From: DASXHY01 sp035552155 | GTDB taxonomy: Bacteria; Verrucomicrobiota; Verrucomicrobiia; Limisphaerales; DASXHY01 | Direction of reading: 5' to 3' | Length of the DNA stretch: 64,000 bases | Assembly: GCA_035552155.1 (NCBI GenBank) | Contig: DASZLX010000046.1 | Span: 1 to 64,000, forward strand | Part shown: positions 36,138-43,924 of the stretch, piece by piece | Layout: each line of letters opens with the position of its first letter | Position numbering within the stretch: the stretch's first letter is position 1 | Translations under genes and position numbers: made by a program | Notes under the pieces: model-generated | Told to the model about the DNA's origin: nothing | Databases searched by the model: none | What the model saw: only the letters and a program-made list of their open reading frames with translations

Positions 36138-36148
36138 GGAAGACCTTC

Positions 36149-36481
36149 ATGAAGTTTCTCAACAGAACGAATTTCGGCCTGGGATTGATATTCGCCACAT
36201 TTTCCTTCGTTGGCTGCCGATCGACTCCGACCCGGGCCACTGAGGAATCCATCGCTAAAGCGCGTGTCATTGCTTTGACCGAATCAATTAATCTCGATGA
36301 TCAATCGAAGAAATTGATCTCTGAAAATACTCCGCGTTGCAGTTTTTATCATCCAGCCGGTCCTTTTAGCGCCCTGACGGATTATAATTTTAGCTGGAAA
36401 ATTTCAGCGAATCGAACGCTGACGGTTTATGGTTCTGGTGATGTAAACACTTTGGAGAATCATAAAATCAGAGTTAGGTGA
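36149..36481 (+). CDS. Small predicted lipoprotein
   Basis: This protein has 110 residues from the ATG at 36149; a GTG at 36134 is an alternative that overlaps moxR. A signal with lipobox (IFATFSFVGC) is clear. The mature part (ARVIALTESINLDDQSKKLI, then YNFSWKISANRTLTVYGSGD) is unrecognised. Its AT-rich composition differs from the surrounding operon. It lies just before the duplicated DUF58 5' end, so it may have arrived with the same insertion event as the toxin-antitoxin pair. Confidence 0.6.
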   Translation: MKFLNRTNFGLGLIFATFSFVGCRSTPTRATEESIAKARVIALTESINLDDQSKKLISENTPRCSFYHPAGPFSALTDYNFSWKISANRTLTVYGSGDVNTLENHKIRVR

Positions 36482-36517
36482 CCCCACTTTAATCCCGCTC
36501 GTGTAAGTCCCTCATAG

Positions 36518-36600
36518 ATGATCCTCCGCGAAATTCTCAAAAAAATCCGCCAGATCGAGTTGCGCACCAATCGCATCGTGAGCGAAACGCTCGCGGGCGG
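36518..36600 (+). repeat. Duplicated 5' end of the DUF58 gene
   Basis: These 83 bp nearly match 37189-37271, the first 83 bp of the DUF58 gene; only about three or four bases differ. The matching codons read ILREILKKIRQIELRTNRIV, against IPREILKKIRQIELRTNRIV in the intact gene. The copy starts at its ATG and ends just before the toxin stop codon. The two copies flank the toxin-antitoxin genes as a direct repeat. Confidence 0.93.
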
Positions 36601-36601
36601 A

Positions 36602-36910
36602 TCATTTCAGTCGTCGCTTCAGTTCATCAGGGTTTCGGGAGCCATGCCAAATCGTGCTGATGACAACTTCGGAAGTGTTCCGTTTGATAGCAAAAAAAAC
36701 CGAATACGGCCAGGGTTTTGGCATTTTGGCCTTCCTCGTCAATCTGGTGGCAAGAGGAAAACGAGCGGGGTCTTCGCAAACGGTTTTGAAAAAAGCCCTC
36801 AATTCATGAGCAAATCGTTGTCCGACTCCCGGTTCGCGTTTGTCATAGAAATCCACCGCCTCGCCAAATTCTCTTTCCGCCTCCTTCTCGATGACAACCC
36901 GAAATGTCAT
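36602..36910 (-). CDS. RelE/ParE-family toxin
   Basis: This 102-residue protein has the RelE/ParE fold pattern. It starts TFRVVIEKEAEREFGEAVDF, has the internal GVGQRFAHELRAFF helix, then PARFPLATRLTRKAKMPKPW. The C-terminal strands read YSVFFAIKRNTSEVVISTIWHGSRNP-like text, with key words VVISTIWHGSRNP at about 83-95. This is the ParE-like subgroup, which may act on gyrase or ribosomes; the target cannot be fixed. It follows the antitoxin with a four-base overlap, opposite in direction to the host operon. Confidence 0.9.
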   Translation of the reverse strand: MTFRVVIEKEAEREFGEAVDFYDKREPGVGQRFAHELRAFFKTVCEDPARFPLATRLTRKAKMPKPWPYSVFFAIKRNTSEVVISTIWHGSRNPDELKRRLK

Positions 36911-37149
36911 TTCCCTTGGCGGAATCGTTTTTCAATATCGGCGATTACATCGTCTAGCGGGCGGCATCGTTCAGGATGTGCAAGTGCCTGTTCGGCGCGG
37001 CGGTCGAGTTCGGCCATTTGTTCAGGGGTTAAATCGGGATCAACCCACCCAAGCTCTTCGCCGTATTCCTCCCAAACCTTTTCGATAAATGCGCGCTTTT
37101 CCTCTGTGGGCATCGGACGCATTTGTTCGATGAGGTCTTTGGCGCTCAT
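36907..37149 (-). CDS. Addiction-module antitoxin
   Basis: This 80-residue acidic protein starts with SAKDLIEQMRPMPTEEKRAF and ends ADIEKRFRQGK. It matches the short 'addiction module protein' antitoxins that precede ParE/RelE toxins. The helical N-terminal region probably binds DNA or dimerises, and the acidic middle (LGWVDPDLTPEQMAELDRRA) wraps the toxin. The antitoxin-first order and ATGA-type overlap with the toxin give the usual coupled unit, with its promoter just inside the 37150-37188 gap. Confidence 0.87.
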   Translation of the reverse strand: MSAKDLIEQMRPMPTEEKRAFIEKVWEEYGEELGWVDPDLTPEQMAELDRRAEQALAHPERCRPLDDVIADIEKRFRQGK

Positions 37150-37188
37150 TGACTCAAGCCTACCCGCTAACGATCTTTTTGCAAGCGC

Positions 37189-38145
37189 ATGATCCCCCGC
37201 GAAATCCTCAAAAAAATCCGCCAGATCGAGTTGCGCACGAATCGCATCGTGAGCGAAACGCTCGCGGGCGCCTATCACAGCGTCTTCAAAGGGCAGGGGA
37301 TGAACTTCGACGAGGTCCGCGAATATCAGCCCGGCGACGACGTCCGCGCCATCGATTGGAACGTCACCGCGCGGATGAATCACCCCTTCATCAAAAAGTT
37401 CGTCGAAGAACGCGAGCTGACGCTCATGCTCGTTGTGGACGTCAGCGGCTCCGGATTGTTCGGCTCGAAGGATCAATCCAAACGCGAACTGGCCGCTGAA
37501 ATCGCCTCCGTGCTCGCCTTCTCTGCCATTCGCAACAACGACAAAGTCGGCCTGATGCTCTTCACCGACGAAGTGGAGAAATTCATCCCGCCGCGCAAAG
37601 GCCGCAGCCACGTCCTGCGCGTCATTCGCGAAGTTTTGTTTTATGAACCGAAACGGCGCGGGACGGATTTGAATGAGGCGCTCGAATTTCTCCTGCGCGT
37701 CACCTCGCACCGGGCGATTGCTGTGGTGATTTCTGATTTCATTGGTTCGCCCGCCAGCCCGCGCGGCAAGAGCAAGCGCCGGTTGCGTCCGCAACTGATG
37801 CTGCTTGAATCGCTGGCTCACGCCTCTTTTACGATGCTCCGCCAGGCCAATCGCCGGCACGATGTTGTCGCCGTCCAGATCACCGATCCGCGCGAGCTCG
37901 AATTGCCCGCGCTCGGCCGGCTTGTGCTCGAGGACGCCGAGACCGGCGAAATCGTGGAAGTCAGCACCAGCGATCCGCGCAAGCGCGCCGCGTTTGCCGA
38001 ACGCCAGGCCAAGGCGCAAGCCGACATTGCGCGCGTGTTTCGCACCGCCGGAATCGACGCCATCCAACTGCGCACCGACCAGCCCTATACCTTCACGCTG
38101 GCGAAATTTTTTGAAACACGGGAACGGAGGAGATTGCGCGGATGA
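37189..38145 (+). CDS. DUF58 domain protein of the Bat operon
   Basis: This 318-residue cytoplasmic protein belongs to DUF58, a VWA-like family found beside MoxR. Signature text is YQPGDDVRAIDWNVTARMN and the VWA-like LMLVVDVSGSGLFGSKDQSK, with the MIDAS D-x-S-x-S. RRGTDLNEALEFLLRV gives the later metal loop. It likely works with MoxR in cell-envelope stress or protein assembly. Its first 83 bp are duplicated upstream around the toxin-antitoxin pair, yet this copy is complete. Confidence 0.92.
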   Translation: MIPREILKKIRQIELRTNRIVSETLAGAYHSVFKGQGMNFDEVREYQPGDDVRAIDWNVTARMNHPFIKKFVEERELTLMLVVDVSGSGLFGSKDQSKRELAAEIASVLAFSAIRNNDKVGLMLFTDEVEKFIPPRKGRSHVLRVIREVLFYEPKRRGTDLNEALEFLLRVTSHRAIAVVISDFIGSPASPRGKSKRRLRPQLMLLESLAHASFTMLRQANRRHDVVAVQITDPRELELPALGRLVLEDAETGEIVEVSTSDPRKRAAFAERQAKAQADIARVFRTAGIDAIQLRTDQPYTFTLAKFFETRERRRLRG

Positions 38146-38170
38146 TCAACACATACTTCAGATTTTATAG

Positions 38171-38245
38171 AAGACGACGTGAGGAGTCTCATTTTTCTCT
38201 CTATGAAATAGGTTCCAGAGCCTTCTTACGCCGGCTCCTACGGGA
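38171..38245 (+). repeat. Palindromic dispersed repeat, copy A
   Basis: This roughly 75-bp element lies between the DUF58 and DUF4381 genes. Its left arm (gacgacgtgaggagtctc) is an imperfect inverse of its right arm (cttacgccggctcctac). The same layout recurs on the minus strand inside mnmA at 48081-48153. It looks like a REP/MITE-type repeat. Confidence 0.8.
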
Positions 38246-38251
38246 ATATAA

Positions 38252-38842
38252 ATGACCAACGTTTCCTCCAATTCAGCCGTCGTTCCCGATACCCTCCGCG
38301 ACATCAAGCCGCCGGTGGAATTTCCGAATATCTGGCTTTGGATCGGGATTGGAGCGGTCGCGCTTCTGTTGTTGGCGCTGGTAGTTGGACTCATTTTATA
38401 TTTCATGATGCGCCGCAAAAACGTTCCGGTCACTCCGCCGGTGCCGGCTCACGTTCGCGCGAAACACAAATTACAGGAAGCCCTCGAGCTGATTGCGCAG
38501 CCCAAGCCTTTCTGCACGCTGGTGTCCGATACCGTGCGTTTTTACCTGGAAGAACGATTCACCTTCCGCGCGCCCGAACGCACCACCGAGGAATTCCTGC
38601 ATGAATTGCAAAATACGAACCTCCTGTTGCCCGACCAGAAGGAAAGCCTCGGCGAATTTCTAAAAAGTTGCGACCTGGTGAAATTTGCGCGTTATGAACC
38701 GCGGGAAATCGAGCTGCGCGAACTCCATGGCTCCGCCGTCCGGCTCGTCGAAGAAACCGAACCCGTCCAGCCGAAACCCGAAAGCGGGAATCCGCACGGC
38801 GGGAACGAGCGGCCGGAAGAACTCGTAAATCGTAAATCGTAA
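38252..38842 (+). CDS. DUF4381-like membrane protein of the Bat operon
   Basis: This 196-residue protein has one membrane helix (NIWLWIGIGAVALLLLALVV, about residues 26-50) and a cytoplasmic helical domain. KHKLQEALELIAQPKPFCTL, YLEERFTFRAPERTTEEFL and LKSCDLVKFARYEP match the pattern of DUF4381 proteins in MoxR-Bat operons. The C-terminal tail is Pro/Glu-rich and probably disordered. It ends near a 7-bp tandem repeat that abuts the next start codon. Confidence 0.83.
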   Translation: MTNVSSNSAVVPDTLRDIKPPVEFPNIWLWIGIGAVALLLLALVVGLILYFMMRRKNVPVTPPVPAHVRAKHKLQEALELIAQPKPFCTLVSDTVRFYLEERFTFRAPERTTEEFLHELQNTNLLLPDQKESLGEFLKSCDLVKFARYEPREIELRELHGSAVRLVEETEPVQPKPESGNPHGGNERPEELVNRKS

Positions 38843-38851
38843 ATTGCAAAT
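38824..38851 (+). repeat. Degenerate 7-bp tandem repeat
   Basis: Three exact copies of cgtaaat are followed by tgcaaat. The array covers the last codons of the DUF4381 gene and runs into the ATG of the BatA gene at 38850. Similar heptad arrays occur at 39890, 44524 and 63764. Confidence 0.85.
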
Positions 38852-39848
38852 GGCCTTCGCTTATCCATGGCTCCTGTTGCTCCTGCTGCTGCTGCCGGCG
38901 CTCGCCTGGTTGAAAGGCAAACGCGGGCAGCCACCGGCCTTCCTTTATTCCTCCGTGCAGCTTGTCCGCGCCGTGCTCAACGTCTCGCGTTCACGCTCCG
39001 GCGCCTTCCTCACAACCCTGCGCTGGCTGGCGCTCGCGGCGTTCATCTTCGCCCTGGCCCAGCCGCGCTGGACCAAAAGCCAGACCCAGGTCAAAGCCAG
39101 CGGCATTGATATTGCCGTCGCCATCGATCTTTCCGGCAGCATGGCGTCCGAGGATTTTGAAGTCCGGGGCGGCCGTTTGAGCCGCATTGAAATGGCGAAA
39201 GCCGTGCTGAAAAAATTCATCGATAAACGGCCGAGCGATCGCATCGGGCTGGTGGCCTTTGCCACCGATGCTTACATTGCCGCGCCACTGACCCTCGACC
39301 ACGATTTTCTTCTGCAAAATCTCGACCGCCTCAATCTTAACAGCATCGATGGCAGCCACACCGCCATCGGTTCCGGCCTGGGCACCGCCGTCAACCGATT
39401 GCGCGGCCTGAAATCAAAAAGCAAAATCGTCATTCTGATGACCGACGGCCAGAATAATTCCGGCAAGCTCGCGCCCCTCACGGCCGCGGAAGCCGCGCAG
39501 GCGCTGGGCGTCAAGGTTTACACCATCGGCATCGGCATGAGAGGCCAGGCGCCGATGCCCGTGCAGGACGTTTTTGGCCGGAAGGCTTATCAGATGGTGC
39601 CAGTGGATATTGATGAAGACACCTTGCAGAAAATCGCCGACATGACCGGCGGAAAATATTATCGCGCCGACAATGCCGAGCGCTTCCAGCAAATCTATGC
39701 CGAAATCGACAAGCTGGAAAAATCCGAAGCTGTGGTGAAGAAATACACGGAATTCGACGAACTTTTCCGCTGGGCCATTTTGGTGGGCGTCACCCTGCTG
39801 CTGACCGAACTCCTACTCAAACACACCCTGTTGAGGAGGCTGCCATGA
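38850..39848 (+). CDS. batA: BatA-like VWA domain membrane protein
   Basis: This 332-residue protein has a membrane anchor at the N-terminus (AYPWLLLLLLLLPALAWLKG), a second helix (TTLRWLALAAFIFALAQP) and a C-terminal helix (FRWAILVGVTLLLTELLL). A VWA domain lies between, with MIDAS motif AIDLSGSMASEDF, the Thr in GSHTAIGSGL and the Asp in LMTDGQNNSG. This layout is typical of BatA, linked to aerotolerance and envelope stress. The ATG at 38850 follows the heptad array, with no clear ribosome-binding site. Confidence 0.9.
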   Translation: MAFAYPWLLLLLLLLPALAWLKGKRGQPPAFLYSSVQLVRAVLNVSRSRSGAFLTTLRWLALAAFIFALAQPRWTKSQTQVKASGIDIAVAIDLSGSMASEDFEVRGGRLSRIEMAKAVLKKFIDKRPSDRIGLVAFATDAYIAAPLTLDHDFLLQNLDRLNLNSIDGSHTAIGSGLGTAVNRLRGLKSKSKIVILMTDGQNNSGKLAPLTAAEAAQALGVKVYTIGIGMRGQAPMPVQDVFGRKAYQMVPVDIDEDTLQKIADMTGGKYYRADNAERFQQIYAEIDKLEKSEAVVKKYTEFDELFRWAILVGVTLLLTELLLKHTLLRRLP

Positions 39849-39889
39849 AAGAATTTACGATTTCTCCCGGCACAAGAGAATGGAGCGTC

Positions 39890-39917
39890 TCGTCACTCGT
39901 CACTCGTCATTCGTCAC
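39890..39917 (+). repeat. 7-bp tandem repeat (tcgtcac)
   Basis: Four consecutive heptads read tcgtcac, tcgtcac, tcgtcat, tcgtcac. They lie in the 76-bp gap between the BatA and BatB-like genes, ending 7 bp before the BatB ATG. Confidence 0.88.
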
Positions 39918-39924
39918 TTGCCTC

Positions 39925-41610
39925 ATGACTTTCGCCTCTCCCCAAATTCTCTGGCTGCTACTGGTGTTTCCGCCGGCGTTGCTCGTGTTCTTCTGGTGGT
40001 CCTGGCGCACGCGCCAAAAACTCATGGCGCAATTTATTCAATCGCGATTGCTCCCCGGCCTGATCGCCGGCGTTTCCGGCACGCGGCAAAAAATTCGCGC
40101 GGCCCTGCTCATTGCCGCGGCGGTGTTCATTATTTTAGCGCTGGCCCGCCCGCAGTGGGGCTATTACCAGGAGGAAGTCGCGCAACGCGGCCTGGACATC
40201 GTCGTCGCCATTGACACCTCGAAAAGCATGCTGGCTTCGGACATCGCGCCCAATCGCCTCACGCGTGCCAAGCTTGCCGCGCTCGGTTTGATGCAGCAGG
40301 CCCAGTCCGACCGGTTGGGCCTGGTGGCCTTCGCCGGCAGCGCCTTTCTCGAATGCCCGCTGACGTTTGACGACTCCGCCTTTGAGCAAAGCGTCGAAGC
40401 ACTGGATGTGAACTCGATTTCCGAAGGCGGCACGTCGCTCTCGGAAGCCATCAAAACCGCCGCGCAGGCCTTCAAGGAGGGCGACAATTACAAAGTCCTC
40501 GTGCTGATCACCGACGGCGAGGATAACGACACCGACGCCGGCGCCACCCAGGCCGCGCAAGCCGCCGCGAAGGATGGCCTGCGGATTTTCACCGTCGGCA
40601 TCGGGACGGCCGCGGGCGAATTGCTGCAAATCAAGGATGCGAATGGAAATCCGGGATACATTCGCGATGACCAAGGCAACGTCGTAAAATCGCATTTGAA
40701 TGAACCGCTGCTCAAGCAGATCGCCGCGGACTCCGGCGGCAGCTATTACTCCCTCAGCGGCGCCAACACCATGGATGCCCTCTACGAGCGAAGCCTCGCG
40801 CCACTGCCGAAATCCGATGCCAAAGGTCAATGGCTCAAACAGCCGTACGAACGCTATCATTGGTTCCTGGCAATCGCCGTTTTGTTGTTGATTGCGGAAA
40901 TGTTTTTTCCGGAACGCTACCCGGCCGCTCATCGCGATTCGAAAAATCAATTGCCACGCTCCGGGACCGGCGCGGCGCCGGCCACGGTTGCCACGCTCCT
41001 CATATTGATGTGTATCTCCACGTCCGCCCTCGCTTCCCCGGCCTCCGCCCTGCGCGATTACAAAGCGGGAAAATTTGCCGATGCCCAGAAGGAATTCGAG
41101 CGCCTGGCCGAAACGAACAGTGCCGATGCGCGCCTGATTTTCGACGCCGGCGATGCCGCCTATCGCGCCACCAATTACGACGAAGCCTTGAAATGTTTCA
41201 CCGCCGCCCTCGCTTCGCCGGATGTGAAATTGCAGCAGAAGGCGTATTTCAACATCGGCAATACCCAGTATCGGCAGGGTGAAAGCGCCAAAGACCTAGA
41301 CGGCGTGGAGGAACAATGGCAGCAGGCCGTCAAGAGCTTCCAGAACGCTGTCACCCTGAACACCAACGACGTGGATGCCGTGCACAACCTGGAATTCACG
41401 AAAAAAAGCGTCGTCATGATCGAGCAACTGCGGCGGGCCGCGCTCCGCGCCAAACAGGAGGCCGACAGCTCCGTGCGCCAGAGAAATTACCATCGCGCCC
41501 TGGACATCATGCAGCAGGCGGTGCAAAACAATATTGCCGCCAAACAATTCCAGGATTACGTAAAGCGATTGAAGAATATCGATGACATTGCGACTCCTAC
41601 TCAGCATTAG
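39925..41610 (+). CDS. batB: BatB-like VWA protein fused to TPR (BatC-like) region
   Basis: This 561-residue protein has BatB architecture: two N-terminal helices (ILWLLLVFPPALLVFFWWSW, LLIAAAVFIILALARPQWGY), a VWA domain with MIDAS AIDTSKSMLASD, and a helix at about 310-330 (YHWFLAIAVLLLIAEMFF). After residue 350 a second hydrophobic segment leads into a TPR region (YKAGKFADAQKEFERLAETN, then DEALKCFTAALASPD and NTNDVDAVHNLEFTK). That region resembles BatC, so this is a BatB-BatC fusion. I start at the ATG at 39925 rather than 39880, whose extra codons come from the heptad repeat. The next gene starts inside its 3' end. Confidence 0.88.
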   Translation: MTFASPQILWLLLVFPPALLVFFWWSWRTRQKLMAQFIQSRLLPGLIAGVSGTRQKIRAALLIAAAVFIILALARPQWGYYQEEVAQRGLDIVVAIDTSKSMLASDIAPNRLTRAKLAALGLMQQAQSDRLGLVAFAGSAFLECPLTFDDSAFEQSVEALDVNSISEGGTSLSEAIKTAAQAFKEGDNYKVLVLITDGEDNDTDAGATQAAQAAAKDGLRIFTVGIGTAAGELLQIKDANGNPGYIRDDQGNVVKSHLNEPLLKQIAADSGGSYYSLSGANTMDALYERSLAPLPKSDAKGQWLKQPYERYHWFLAIAVLLLIAEMFFPERYPAAHRDSKNQLPRSGTGAAPATVATLLILMCISTSALASPASALRDYKAGKFADAQKEFERLAETNSADARLIFDAGDAAYRATNYDEALKCFTAALASPDVKLQQKAYFNIGNTQYRQGESAKDLDGVEEQWQQAVKSFQNAVTLNTNDVDAVHNLEFTKKSVVMIEQLRRAALRAKQEADSSVRQRNYHRALDIMQQAVQNNIAAKQFQDYVKRLKNIDDIATPTQH

Positions 41611-42130
41611 CCTTTGCGCCTTCGCGCTGCAAAAGGCCCGCGCCGAATCCGCCGACGATTTTTTCCACGGCGGCGCGCAATCGTATTTGTCCAACAACAC
41701 CGCCGGCGCGCGGCAGGAGGTCGACAAGGGATTGAAGCTGTTTCCCGACGACGTCAAATTGAAGAAGCTGGACGAATTGTTGAAACAACAACAACAGCAA
41801 CAAAATCAGCAGCAGCAACAACAAAAGCAGAATCAATCCCAGCAAAACCAGTCGCAATCGAAATCGGACCAGCAGAAGCAGAACCAGCAGCAACAGCAAA
41901 AGCAGAAGCAGGACGAACAGCAGAAGCAGCAACAACAACAAAAAGAGCAGCAGAAGGATCAGGAGAAGAAGGGCGACGAGCAGAAGCAAAAGGAAGAACA
42001 AACCCCGCCCGGCCAGATGACACCGGAAGAGGCCAAACAATTATTGGATTCCCAGAAAAACGACGAAGCCCTGCTGCCCAACAACCGCAACCAGCAGCAC
42101 GACCGCGACCATCCGCTCAAGGATTGGTAG
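41582..42130 (+). CDS. Exported glutamine-rich protein at the end of the Bat operon
   Basis: This 182-residue protein has a signal peptide (LRLLLSISLCAFALQKARAE). A short TPR-like helix pair follows (FFHGGAQSYLSNNTAGARQE). From about residue 70 to 140 the sequence is almost only Gln, Lys, Asn, Asp and Glu. The end is PPGQMTPEEAKQLLDSQKND, which resembles the tail of BatC/BatE-type proteins. The Gln-rich stretch is encoded mostly by cag/caa runs and probably varies in length. It starts 29 bases inside the end of the BatB-like gene in another frame. Confidence 0.8.
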   Translation: MTLRLLLSISLCAFALQKARAESADDFFHGGAQSYLSNNTAGARQEVDKGLKLFPDDVKLKKLDELLKQQQQQQNQQQQQQKQNQSQQNQSQSKSDQQKQNQQQQQKQKQDEQQKQQQQQKEQQKDQEKKGDEQKQKEEQTPPGQMTPEEAKQLLDSQKNDEALLPNNRNQQHDRDHPLKDW

Positions 42131-42334
42131 AGCGCGTGCTCTGGGCGTTTGGCTCCCCAGACCGGGGAAATTGAACAGGAGGCAACAGAGATAATGGAGC
42201 TTCTCCGTTCCCTCTGTTTTCTCCTGTTAAAAGTCCCCAGGTGACCCGCAGATTAAAAAACATCTGCGAAAATCTGTGTCATCTGCGGATTCCCCGCCTT
42301 CCCTTCTCGTGGACTCTTAATCCCGCATCAAAAC

Positions 42335-42360
42335 AAAAAAGGCAGGCCACTCGGCCTGCC
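42335..42360 (-). terminator. Rho-independent terminator after rplI
   Basis: On the minus strand the stem ggcaggcc-gagt-ggcctgcc (42341-42360) is followed by six T residues (42335-42340). It begins 22 bases past the rplI stop, and closes the translation gene cluster. Confidence 0.95.
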
Positions 42361-42381
42361 TTGCAAAAATTAGAAGTAAAC

Positions 42382-43044
42382 TTACTCCGCCTTTTCCGTC
42401 TTGGCTTTTTTAGCCGGCTTTTCGGTCTTGGCAGCTTTCTCAACTTTAGCCGCCTTGGGTTTCTTATCCGTCGCCTCGGCATTTTCTTCTGTCGCGGCGG
42501 CCTCGACATGGCGGCCTTTGCCGCGCTTCTCGGTCCGTTCGCCGGTTTTGCCTTCCGGAGCGGCAGAAGCTTCCGCGGTCGCGGGCTGCGGATTTGTGCT
42601 TTCCACGCGGATTTTCAGCGTCGCATTCACATCATGATGCAGGCGCAATTCCACGTCATGGTCGCCGAGCGTGCGGACGGGGTGCTCGAGGTGAATCTTG
42701 CGCTTGTCGAGCGAGATATCGAACTGATGCTTCAATTCGTCCGTGATCATGCCGGTGGTGACCGTGCCGAACATCTTGCCGTCCTCGCCGGTCTTGACCT
42801 TGATGACGCAGATCAGCTTGGTCACACCCTTGGCCAGCTCGCTCATCGTGTTGAACTCATGCGCCTCGCGCTCGGCGCGGCGTTGCTTGAGCGCTTCGAG
42901 ACGGCGCTTATTCGCCTGCGTGACCGGGATGGCCAGGCCTTGCGGCAACAAATAATTGCGGGCGTAACCGGCTGCGACCCGGACCTGGTCCGACTCGCCG
43001 CCCAGTCCGATAATATTGCTGGTAAGAATAACTTCAGTTTTCAT
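42382..43044 (-). CDS. rplI: 50S ribosomal protein L9 with long C-terminal tail
   Basis: L9 binds 23S rRNA near the L1 stalk. The first 150 residues match L9: KTEVILTSNIIGLGGESDQV, then VRVAAGYARNYLLPQGLA and the connecting helix LEALKQRRAEREAHEFNT. The C-terminal domain ends near VELRLHHDVNATLKIRVES. About 68 extra residues follow, rich in Ala, Lys, Glu and Thr (for example AKVEKAAKTEKPAKKAKTEK). The tail is probably disordered and may bind RNA. An rpsR gene often lies between ssb and rplI, but is missing here. Confidence 0.96.
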   Translation of the reverse strand: MKTEVILTSNIIGLGGESDQVRVAAGYARNYLLPQGLAIPVTQANKRRLEALKQRRAEREAHEFNTMSELAKGVTKLICVIKVKTGEDGKMFGTVTTGMITDELKHQFDISLDKRKIHLEHPVRTLGDHDVELRLHHDVNATLKIRVESTNPQPATAEASAAPEGKTGERTEKRGKGRHVEAAATEENAEATDKKPKAAKVEKAAKTEKPAKKAKTEKAE

Positions 43045-43099
43045 GTGACCGTTGTGACTGTTAAATCGTTAAATAAGCTAAATCAATTTACTCGCGGAA

Positions 43100-43558
43100 T
43101 CAAAAGGGGACATCGTCATCAGGCGGCGGCATGTCCGGCTCCGCGCTCGATGGGGCAGGGGCGCTGGGTGCCGGCGCGCGACGAGGGGGCGCCTCGCCTC
43201 CACCTTCTCCACCACTGCCACCGGCCGGGCTGCCGAGGAATTGCACCGTTTCGGCAACGACTCCCAGCTTGCTCCGCTTCTGGCCGGTCTGCTTGTCATC
43301 CCACTGGTCCAGACGGAGGCGGCCTTCGATGAGAATGGGCCGGCCCTTCTTCATGTATTGCGCGACGTTTTCCGCCGTTCGGCCGAAAATGTCCACGTCC
43401 ACGAAAGTCACTTCCTCTTTCTTTTCCCCTGATTCGCTCGTCCAATTGCGATTGACCGCCAGGCCGATTTTGGCGATGGCCATGCCCTTGGGAGTATAGC
43501 GCAACTCAGGATCACGCGTCAGGTTCCCGACGAGGATGACTTTGTTGTAGCTGGCCAT
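43100..43558 (-). CDS. ssb: Single-stranded DNA-binding protein
   Basis: SSB coats single-stranded DNA in replication and repair. The 152-residue protein has the OB fold (YNKVILVGNLTRDPELRYTP, then VDVDIFGRTAENVAQYMKKG and LLIEGRLRLDQW-like text as PILIEGRLRLDQWDD). A Gly/Pro/Ala-rich linker follows, then the acidic tip MPPPDDDVPF that binds partner proteins. It lies 9 bp after rpsF and 55 bp before rplI, in the usual rpsF-ssb-rplI order. Confidence 0.97.
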   Translation of the reverse strand: MASYNKVILVGNLTRDPELRYTPKGMAIAKIGLAVNRNWTSESGEKKEEVTFVDVDIFGRTAENVAQYMKKGRPILIEGRLRLDQWDDKQTGQKRSKLGVVAETVQFLGSPAGGSGGEGGGEAPPRRAPAPSAPAPSSAEPDMPPPDDDVPF

Positions 43559-43567
43559 GGCCGTGGG

Positions 43568-43876
43568 TTATTTGCCGGCGGCGACCGGCTCGGGAGCGTT
43601 GGTGAACAACACCCGGAACACCTGCTCATCCAGGGCGAAGCGTTGCTTCAACTGGCTCAGCGCGGCCGGCTCAATCTCAAAAATCACATTCACGTAAAAA
43701 CCGGAATTGTGTTTCTTGTCGGCCACGCGCGAGAAATTCTTTTTGTCCATCTTTTGCACCGTCTCGACCTTGCCGCCCGCACCGGTGATTTCCGCGGAAA
43801 TCTTGTCGATGGCATCCTTGATGCCCTCCTCCTTGCCCGCGGTTTCCAATATAAACAGACCTTCGTATCGTTTCAT
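43568..43876 (-). CDS. rpsF: 30S ribosomal protein S6
   Basis: S6 is a small-subunit protein that pairs with S18. The 102-residue protein starts MKRYEGLFILETAGKEEGIK and has the typical NSGFYVNVIFEIEPAALSQL strand-helix end. Length and fold are normal. It leads directly into ssb. Its partner S18 is not encoded nearby. Confidence 0.95.
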   Translation of the reverse strand: MKRYEGLFILETAGKEEGIKDAIDKISAEITGAGGKVETVQKMDKKNFSRVADKKHNSGFYVNVIFEIEPAALSQLKQRFALDEQVFRVLFTNAPEPVAAGK

Positions 43877-43924
43877 TTTGTTCCTGGCTAAAATTCTTTA
43901 ATTCTTCGACTCACTAATCTTCAA

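Noticed and set aside
36518..37192. 224-codon plus-strand frame starting with the DUF58 duplicate
   Set aside because: After the duplicated codons it only reads the antisense of the toxin-antitoxin genes.
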